From positions 1 to 20,288 of the IMG/VR virus record IMGVR_UViG_3300034152_000263: a stretch of DNA of 20,288 nucleotides. One strand, written 5' to 3'. Both the position numbers and the translations under genes were made by a program. Shown here one piece after another: positions 15,203 through 20,288 of this stretch. Under the pieces are notes generated by a model. The model was not told where the DNA came from and ran no database searches. It was given only the letters and a program-made list of their open reading frames with translations. Source of the DNA: a virus. Within the stretch, counting starts at the first letter, position 1, and every line of letters begins with the position of its first letter.

Positions 15203-15475
15203 ATGTTTATACTTGCAATCAATGGAAAAGAAACAGAGGGTGCATACTCTGTAATGAATGATAAAGGAGAAAAAGTTCTTTACTTATTTGATGAAGAAGA
15301 CGATGCCATTAGATATGCTATGATGCTGGAGGAAGAGGGATATCCAGAAATGCATGTGATTGAAATAGATGATGAATTAATGATAGAAACCTGCAATATG
15401 CATGGGTATCAATATACTGTTATTACTAAAAATGATATTGTAATTCCTCCTAATACTGAACATGATTTTATTTAA
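15203..15475 (+). CDS. DUF3110-type small protein between genes 47 and 46
   Basis: A 90-residue acidic protein resembling cyanobacterial DUF3110 proteins, whose function is unknown to me. The match is in the pattern VLYLFDEEDDAIRYAMMLEEEGYP, then MHVIEIDDELMIETC and GYQYTVI; the cyanobacterial family has the same order of a Phe-acidic-DDA-RYA-LE helix, an IDxxE strand-helix, a Cys and a final GY strand. It is inserted in the nuclease operon, one base after gene 47 and overlapping gene 46 by 14 bases, so it should be made with both subunits. It probably came from a cyanobacterial host. A regulator or partner of gp46/gp47 is inference. Confidence 0.8.
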   Translation: MFILAINGKETEGAYSVMNDKGEKVLYLFDEEDDAIRYAMMLEEEGYPEMHVIEIDDELMIETCNMHGYQYTVITKNDIVIPPNTEHDFI

Positions 15476-17174
15476 AAATATTTCTTGGAAAAATTTTCTT
15501 TCTACTGGCAATCAACCGACAAAAATTGATTTTACTGAAAATGCAACAAACCTGATTATTGGAACAAATGGTGCCGGCAAAAGTACTATTTTGGATGCAC
15601 TTACTTTTGCACTTTTTGGAAAACCATTTCGTAAAATTAATAAACCACAACTTATCAACTCAGTGAATGAAAAGGATTGTGTTGTGGAAGTCCAGTTTGA
15701 TATTGGAACTACAAACTGGAAAGTAATTCGTGGAATCAAACCAGCACTTTTTGAGATTTGGAAAAATGACACTCTTCTAGATCAAGCAGCAGCTGCATTA
15801 GATCAGCAAAAGTGGTTAGAACAAAATGTTCTAAAAATGAACTATAAATCATTTACACAGATTGTAATTCTTGGTAGTAGCACTTTTGTTCCTTTTATGC
15901 AACTTTCTGCTTCTCATCGTAGAGAAGTGATTGAAGATCTTTTGGATATTCGTATCTTTTCTTCTATGAATTCTCTGATTAAAGAAAAGATTCGTCAAGT
16001 TCGGGAAGAAACTAAAGTTCTGGATCTTAAAAAACAGTCTCTAAATGATAAAGTTGAAATGCAACAAAACTTTATTGAAGAACTAGAAAATCGAGGAAAG
16101 AAAAATATCAAGCAAAAAGAAGAAAAGATTGATGAGTTGTGGAAGTTAGAAACAGAATTTGGAGAAAAGAGTGAATCTCTTGGATATAAAGTTGATGATT
16201 TAAACAAGAAACTTCAAGAGTATTCTGGAACTTCAGATAAACTTCGTAAACTTGGAACACTCAAAGGAAAGATATCTCAGAAGGTATCTACAATTATAGA
16301 CGAACATAAATTTTTCTCTGATAATACGGTTTGCCCAACCTGTACTCAGGAAATTGATGAGAGATTTAGGTTAAATAGAATTAAAGATGCTCAAGCTAAA
16401 GCAAAAGAGTTGCAATCTGGTTATCAAGAACTAGAAGATGCAATTAAAGAAGAAGAAAAAAGAGAGCATCAATTTAATATTCTGACTAAGGAGATTAGTA
16501 AATTTACGAATGAGATTTCTCAAAACAATACTAGAATTTCTGGATATCAAAAGCAAATCCGAGATCTACAATCTGAAATTCAAACAATTACCAGTCAACT
16601 TGAAAACAGAAATATTGAACATGAGAAATTAGAATCTTTTAAGAATAGTTTACAAGAAACTTATGATGAATTGTCTGCAAAAAAGGATACAGTTAGTTAC
16701 TATGATTTTTGCTATTCTCTTTTAAAGGATGGTGGCGTTAAATCCAAAATCATTAAGAAGTATTTGCCCCTGATCAATCAACAGGTAAATCGTTATCTGC
16801 AGATGATGGATTTTTATATTAACTTCACTCTTGATGAAGAATTTAATGAAACTGTTCAATCTCCAATTCATGAAGATTTTTCTTATGCTTCATTTAGTGA
16901 GGGTGAAAAGATGAGAATTGATCTCGCACTTCTTTTTACTTGGCGTGAAGTTGCAAGAATGAAAAACTCAGTAAATACAAATCTTCTGATTATGGATGAA
17001 GTGTTTGATTCTTCGTTGGATGGATTTGGGACAGAAGAATTTCTAAAAATTATTAAGTATGTGATTAAGGATGCTAATGTATTTGTGATTTCTCATAAGA
17101 GTGGATTGGAGGACAAATTCGAAAGTGTCATAAAATTTGAAAAGATAAAAGGATTTTCTCGTATGGTGGCATGA
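15462..17174 (+). CDS. gp46: Recombination nuclease subunit gp46
   Basis: The Rad50/SbcC-type ATPase partner of gp47, 570 residues (560 in T4). Walker A is GTNGAGKS at 34-41. Two coiled-coil arms (about 175-285 and 305-405) flank a zinc hook, CPTC at 291-294. The ABC signature FSEGEKM is at 478-484, Walker B LLIMDEVFD with D512/E513 follows, and the switch histidine is H545. All parts needed for ATP-driven dimerisation are intact. The start lies within the DUF3110 gene (14-base overlap) and the stop overlaps a following ATGA, so translation is tightly linked on both sides. Confidence 0.95.
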   Translation: MILFKNISWKNFLSTGNQPTKIDFTENATNLIIGTNGAGKSTILDALTFALFGKPFRKINKPQLINSVNEKDCVVEVQFDIGTTNWKVIRGIKPALFEIWKNDTLLDQAAAALDQQKWLEQNVLKMNYKSFTQIVILGSSTFVPFMQLSASHRREVIEDLLDIRIFSSMNSLIKEKIRQVREETKVLDLKKQSLNDKVEMQQNFIEELENRGKKNIKQKEEKIDELWKLETEFGEKSESLGYKVDDLNKKLQEYSGTSDKLRKLGTLKGKISQKVSTIIDEHKFFSDNTVCPTCTQEIDERFRLNRIKDAQAKAKELQSGYQELEDAIKEEEKREHQFNILTKEISKFTNEISQNNTRISGYQKQIRDLQSEIQTITSQLENRNIEHEKLESFKNSLQETYDELSAKKDTVSYYDFCYSLLKDGGVKSKIIKKYLPLINQQVNRYLQMMDFYINFTLDEEFNETVQSPIHEDFSYASFSEGEKMRIDLALLFTWREVARMKNSVNTNLLIMDEVFDSSLDGFGTEEFLKIIKYVIKDANVFVISHKSGLEDKFESVIKFEKIKGFSRMVA

Positions 17175-17410
17175 ACCACCAAAAAACAATGACAACTCCA
17201 AACTGGCAACATAACTCTGGGAAACCTCAGAAACGAAAACTTAAACCACAAGCACTGAGGCAAGCAAAAGCAAGACTCAGACAGTTTAAGAAGCAGCACA
17301 TGGATCGCCCAAAAGGCGATCTTTCGTTTTATAGTGAGTTCATACGAAACGAATCAAATGCCAGTCTCTCACGAAATCAAGTCTCAACTTGCGAAACTGC
17401 TTGCTACTGA
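17171..17410 (+). CDS. Small basic ORF after gene 46, doubtful
   Basis: A possible 79-residue product whose ATG overlaps the gene 46 stop (ATGA); ATG 17189 is an alternative. The first 50 residues are very basic (QKRKLKPQALRQAKARLRQFKK), as in a small nucleic-acid-binding peptide. Two things argue against the full length: an intrinsic terminator hairpin lies inside it at 17303-17330, and its last 18 codons overlap the CobT-like gene in another frame. It may be real but end in an overlap, or the basic segment may be the remnant of a longer gene. I do not recognise a family. Confidence 0.4.
   Translation: MNHQKTMTTPNWQHNSGKPQKRKLKPQALRQAKARLRQFKKQHMDRPKGDLSFYSEFIRNESNASLSRNQVSTCETACY
17303..17330 (+). 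terminator. Intrinsic terminator after gene 46
   Basis: GATCGCC (17303-17309) pairs with GGCGATC (17315-17321) around the loop CAAAA, followed by TTTCGTTTT. The stem is GC-rich in an AT-rich context. It would end the gene 47-46 transcript about 130 bases after gene 46. Confidence 0.75.
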
Positions 17411-19529
17411 AGATCTAGTTGTTGAGCATCGTCGGGTTGAAACTGCTCAGTTTAATGTTCACACTCGGGTTCTGACTCTTCCTTTGTGGGAGAAAGCAAG
17501 TAATACTGTTTATGATTTGCTTGTCGGACATGAAGTTGGGCACGCACTTTTTACTCCCGATGAGGACTGGAGTGAAAATACAAAGATTCCTCAACAGTTT
17601 GTGAATATTGTTGAGGATGCTCGTATTGAAAAACTGATGAAACGCAAGTACATGGGACTTGCAAAGACTTTTTATAACGGATATCGTGAACTTAGTGATC
17701 AAGATTTCTTTTCTCTAGAGAATGAAGATATCTCCAAGATGAATCTTGCAGATCGTGCAAATCTGTTTTTTAAGATTGGTGGTTATGTTGATATTCCCAT
17801 TGAAAGTGGAGAAGAGAAAGAAATTATCGATACAATCTCAGATACGGAAACATTTGCTGATGTACTAATTGCTGCCGAACTTCTTTACAAACATTGTAAA
17901 AAAGAAAAAGAAGAACAAAAAGTTGATGATGTTTCAGTTCCACCACAACAATCTGGTGGTGGAAATCAAAATCAAGAACAAGATTACAAACAGGAAGAAA
18001 CTCCACAAGAAGAGAATGGCAATGAGAATGCCAATGATCAAAATAATGCCAACAAAATTACTGGTGGGCAATCTATTCCAGAAACTAATTCTCAGAATGA
18101 ACCAGAAGCCAAAACTGTAAATAAACTTGAAGAGAGTATTCGTGAATTGGTTTCAAAGAATGGAATCGATAATGTTTATGTTGAAGTTCCGAAATTAAAT
18201 CTTGATACTGTTATTGCAAAAAATGAAGAAGTTCATAAAGTAATTGATGATTTCTTTACACATCAACAAAAGTATTGTGATGAATATAATCAAAATAATA
18301 ATAATACACTTCGTAATATTTACAAAGAGTCTGATTCAGAATACCGCAAGTTTAAGGTATCTGCACAGAAAGAAGTAAATTATCTTGTAAAAGAGTTTGA
18401 GTGTCGTAAGTCTGCGGATGCATATGCTCGTTCTTCCACGGCTCGTACAGGAGTTCTTGATACTGCTCGCCTTCATACTTACAAATATAATGAAGATCTT
18501 TTCAAGAAAGTAACCGTGATTCCTAATGGAAAAAATCATGGACTTATCTTTATTCTTGATTGGAGTGGATCAATGTCACAAGTTCTTTTGGATACTTGTA
18601 AGCAATTGTTTAATCTGATTTGGTTCTGTAAAAAAGTTTCTATTCCATTTGAGGTTTATGCCTTTACAAATGATTGGAACCGAGCATATTATGATCAAGA
18701 AAAGAATGAATATGTTAATGCAAATATGCAACCACATTATGAGAAGAAAGAGGGACTTCTTGCAATTGATGATGATTTTAATCTGATGAATCTTCTTACT
18801 AGTAAAGTTTCTTCAAGAGATCTTGAAAAACAACTCATTAATGTATGGCGACTTGCTACTTATTTTAATAATGCCTATGGAAGTACATATTCTATCCCAG
18901 ACAAATTGAACCTTTCTGGAACTCCTTTAAATGAAGCATTAATTTGTCTTCATCAGATTCTTCCTAATTTTCAAAAAGAAAATAAACTTCAGAAAGTTCA
19001 ATGTATTATTCTGACTGATGGTGAAGCAAATCAACTTTCACATCATGTTGAGGTGAATCGGCATTGGGAATCTGAACCTTATATTGGAAATCGTAGAATT
19101 AATCCAGATCAATCTTTTATTCGAGATCGTAAACTGGGAACTACTTATTCTGTTGGTTACAATTATCATGAATTTACAGATTCTCTTCTTCGCAACTTGA
19201 AAGATAAATTTTCTTCAGTAAACTTCATTGGTATTCGGGTTCTTGCTTCTCGGGATGCAAATAGGTTTATCAACCTTTATCTTTCTTATGGTGAAAAGGA
19301 GTACGATAGAGTTCAGAATGAATGGAAAAAAATGAAGAGTTTTACTATTACTAATTCTGGTTATGATGCTTATTTTGGATTGTCTTCAACAGCACTTTCT
19401 CAAGAATCTGAATTTGATGTGAAAGAAGATGCAACAAAATCTCAGATTAAATCTGCATTTGTTAAAAGTTTGAAGACTAAGAAACTAAATAAAAAAGTTC
19501 TTGGTGAATTTATTTCTCTAGTAGCATGA
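17358..19529 (+). CDS. CobT-like protein: HExxH domain plus VWA domain
   Basis: A 723-residue protein from ATG 17358 (an in-frame GTG at 17334 is less likely). The N-terminal part has a metalloprotease-like motif, GHEVGHALF (H58, E59, H62), followed about 25 residues later by NIVEDARIE (E86, R89, E91), as in zinc gluzincins and in CobT/NorD relatives. Residues about 190-255 are a flexible Gln/Asn/Glu-rich linker. The C-terminal VWA domain has a full MIDAS: DWSGS (D401, S403, S405), T522 in SGTPLNEAL and D554 in LTDGEANQ. Such proteins normally work with a MoxR/CobS-class AAA+ ATPase, which is encoded 200 bases downstream. Cobaltochelatase function is not shown; a remodelling or maturation role is equally likely. 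Confidence 0.85.
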   Translation: MPVSHEIKSQLAKLLATEDLVVEHRRVETAQFNVHTRVLTLPLWEKASNTVYDLLVGHEVGHALFTPDEDWSENTKIPQQFVNIVEDARIEKLMKRKYMGLAKTFYNGYRELSDQDFFSLENEDISKMNLADRANLFFKIGGYVDIPIESGEEKEIIDTISDTETFADVLIAAELLYKHCKKEKEEQKVDDVSVPPQQSGGGNQNQEQDYKQEETPQEENGNENANDQNNANKITGGQSIPETNSQNEPEAKTVNKLEESIRELVSKNGIDNVYVEVPKLNLDTVIAKNEEVHKVIDDFFTHQQKYCDEYNQNNNNTLRNIYKESDSEYRKFKVSAQKEVNYLVKEFECRKSADAYARSSTARTGVLDTARLHTYKYNEDLFKKVTVIPNGKNHGLIFILDWSGSMSQVLLDTCKQLFNLIWFCKKVSIPFEVYAFTNDWNRAYYDQEKNEYVNANMQPHYEKKEGLLAIDDDFNLMNLLTSKVSSRDLEKQLINVWRLATYFNNAYGSTYSIPDKLNLSGTPLNEALICLHQILPNFQKENKLQKVQCIILTDGEANQLSHHVEVNRHWESEPYIGNRRINPDQSFIRDRKLGTTYSVGYNYHEFTDSLLRNLKDKFSSVNFIGIRVLASRDANRFINLYLSYGEKEYDRVQNEWKKMKSFTITNSGYDAYFGLSSTALSQESEFDVKEDATKSQIKSAFVKSLKTKKLNKKVLGEFISLVA

Positions 19530-19663
19530 ACTGGAAAGAAATTGCACTTGCTTCTGAAACCGATCCGAAAGTTCAAAAGGTTCTCCGAGAGGGACCAAAA
19601 AAACTTACGGATGCATGGATGCTCATGGCACTCCGATACAAGTATGGACGGTATGCGAAGTGA
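19526..19663 (+). CDS. 45-aa ORF overlapping the CobT-like stop
   Basis: A 45-residue reading frame beginning MNWKEIALASETDPK and ending ALRYKYGRYAK. Its ATG overlaps the stop of the CobT-like gene (ATGA), the coupling used repeatedly in this genome, and it ends 4 bases before a terminator stem. The sequence looks like a compact, charged helical peptide with a central LTDAWMLMAL amphipathic stretch and a basic, aromatic end. No family is recognised. Its coupling suggests joint expression with the CobT-like protein. Good placement and plausible composition support it, but so short a frame could arise by chance. Confidence 0.6.
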   Translation: MNWKEIALASETDPKVQKVLREGPKKLTDAWMLMALRYKYGRYAK

Positions 19664-19667
19664 CTAC

Positions 19668-19692
19668 AGGGGATTCCAAGCATCCCTTTTTT
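19668..19692 (+). terminator. Intrinsic terminator before cobS
   Basis: AGGGGAT (19668-19674) pairs with ATCCCTT (19682-19688, one G-U) around a 7-base loop, with a U-run to 19692. It closes the CobT-like transcript and separates it from cobS. Confidence 0.75.
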
Positions 19693-19696
19693 GTTC

Positions 19697-19702
19697 TATA
19701 AT
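19697..19702 (+). promoter_or_regulatory. Candidate -10 box before cobS
   Basis: A perfect TATAAT lies 5 bases after the terminator and 30 bases before the cobS ATG. The best -35 at 17 bases, TTCCAA, matches only 3 of 6 and lies in the terminator stem-loop. A restart of transcription is needed here, which supports it, but the box may need an activator. Confidence 0.4.
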
Positions 19703-19732
19703 AACTTCAGTTGAAACAAACAACCCAAACTC

Positions 19733-20288
19733 ATGGCTCTCTCAACCGACTACATTAGTTCTTCTCTGAAAAATCTGTACGGTGAAAACATTACTGCTGC
19801 TGATGTTCGTGCCTGGTGTGCAATGAATGAGACTTCATATCAAACCGTCTCTAAAAAACTTGATCAATTTAAAGTTGGCCGTGGAAAGTGGAATCTGACT
19901 GTGCAAGAAAAACTGGAACAAACCTATCAATCACCTGCAGCTCTTCCTGCTGTTGAGCAAAACCTTATCCCCCATAAAGATGATACCTTCGTCAAGTTTG
20001 GTAATTTTGGTGACATTAAAAAAATTATCCAATCCCGACTATTCTATCCGACTTTTATTACTGGGCTTTCGGGTAATGGTAAAACGTTTTCGGTGGAGCA
20101 AGCATGTGCTCAACTTAAGCGTGAAATGATTCGTGTCAATATTACAATTGAAACTGATGAAGATGATCTTATTGGTGGATTCCGTTTGGTTAATGGCGAA
20201 ACCGTTTGGCATAATGGTCCAGTCATCGAAGCCTTGGAGCGCGGTGCGATTCTATTGCTTGACGAAATTGACTTGGCTTCCAACAAAA
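19733..20288 (+). CDS. cobS: CobS-like AAA+ ATPase, 3' end missing
   Basis: A MoxR-class AAA+ ATPase of the type annotated as cobS in most T4-like cyanophages. In bacteria CobS is the ATPase subunit of aerobic cobaltochelatase in vitamin B12 synthesis. The first 185 residues are in the window; the frame runs off the end. The N-terminal 65 residues form a small domain, then Walker A GLSGNGKT (111-118), the MoxR-type segment NITIETDEDDLIGGFRLVNGE, and Walker B ILLLDEID (173-180) follow. The MoxR family remodels targets together with a VWA partner, which fits the gene just upstream. Whether the phage protein helps make B12 or acts on a phage target cannot be told from sequence. Confidence 0.88.
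   Translation, partial: MALSTDYISSSLKNLYGENITAADVRAWCAMNETSYQTVSKKLDQFKVGRGKWNLTVQEKLEQTYQSPAALPAVEQNLIPHKDDTFVKFGNFGDIKKIIQSRLFYPTFITGLSGNGKTFSVEQACAQLKREMIRVNITIETDEDDLIGGFRLVNGETVWHNGPVIEALERGAILLLDEIDLASNK

Noticed and set aside
19484-19491. ACTAAATA near the end of the CobT-like gene, 35 bases before the 45-aa ORF
   Set aside because: Resembles the variant late box but lies in a Lys-Leu-Asn coding stretch; too weak to call.
1-20288. tRNA genes, CRISPR arrays, insertion sequences, attachment sites, homing endonucleases
   Set aside because: All gaps are about 105 bases or less and contain no cloverleaf, spaced repeats or terminal inverted repeats that I could see; no transposase, integrase or GIY-YIG/LAGLIDADG motif appears.

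Overview
The window is a stretch of a T4-like cyanophage genome (a contractile-tailed myovirus infecting marine Synechococcus or Prochlorococcus-type hosts). All genes lie on the + strand, the base composition is AT-rich, genes are tightly packed with frequent start/stop overlaps, and the order 17-(small)-18-19-20-67-21-22-23-3-uvsY-uvsW-55-47-46 is that of the cyanophage T4-like core. Two features point to a cyanobacterial host: a DUF3110-type gene inserted between genes 47 and 46, and a cobS gene at the right edge. Identifications rest on motifs and remembered family features; no database search was possible.

Region 1 (1-10602) is the virion assembly block: large terminase (5' end cut by the window edge), a small zinc-ribbon protein, tail sheath, tail tube, portal, a gp67-like prohead core protein, a 187-aa probable structural protein, prohead protease, scaffold and major capsid protein. 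Octamers matching the T4 late promoter pattern NATAAATA precede genes 18, 19, 20, 67, the 187-aa gene and gene 22. A strong intrinsic terminator with a UUCG loop closes the block after gene 23.

Region 2 (10603-13126) holds a gp3-like tail completion protein, uvsY and uvsW, again behind late-type boxes. Region 3 (13090-17174) changes promoter type. A TTGTCA-N17-TAGAAT promoter precedes late sigma factor gene 55, and a TTGACG-N17-TATAAT promoter lies inside the 3' end of gene 55 in front of the gene 47/DUF3110/gene 46 recombination nuclease operon. These look like host-sigma70 promoters, so the window seems to contain both the late sigma factor and its targets, with a switch from late to early/middle control near 13.1 kb.

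Region 4 (17171-20288) lies between and beyond two intrinsic terminators. It has a small basic ORF of doubtful status, a 723-aa CobT-like protein joining an HExxH metalloprotease-like N-terminus to a VWA domain with a full MIDAS, an overlapping 45-aa ORF, and a CobS-like MoxR-class AAA+ ATPase cut by the window end. This AAA+/VWA pair is the least understood part of the window and the best candidate for an undescribed system. No tRNA, CRISPR array, insertion sequence or integrase was found, and no gap between genes exceeds about 105 bases.
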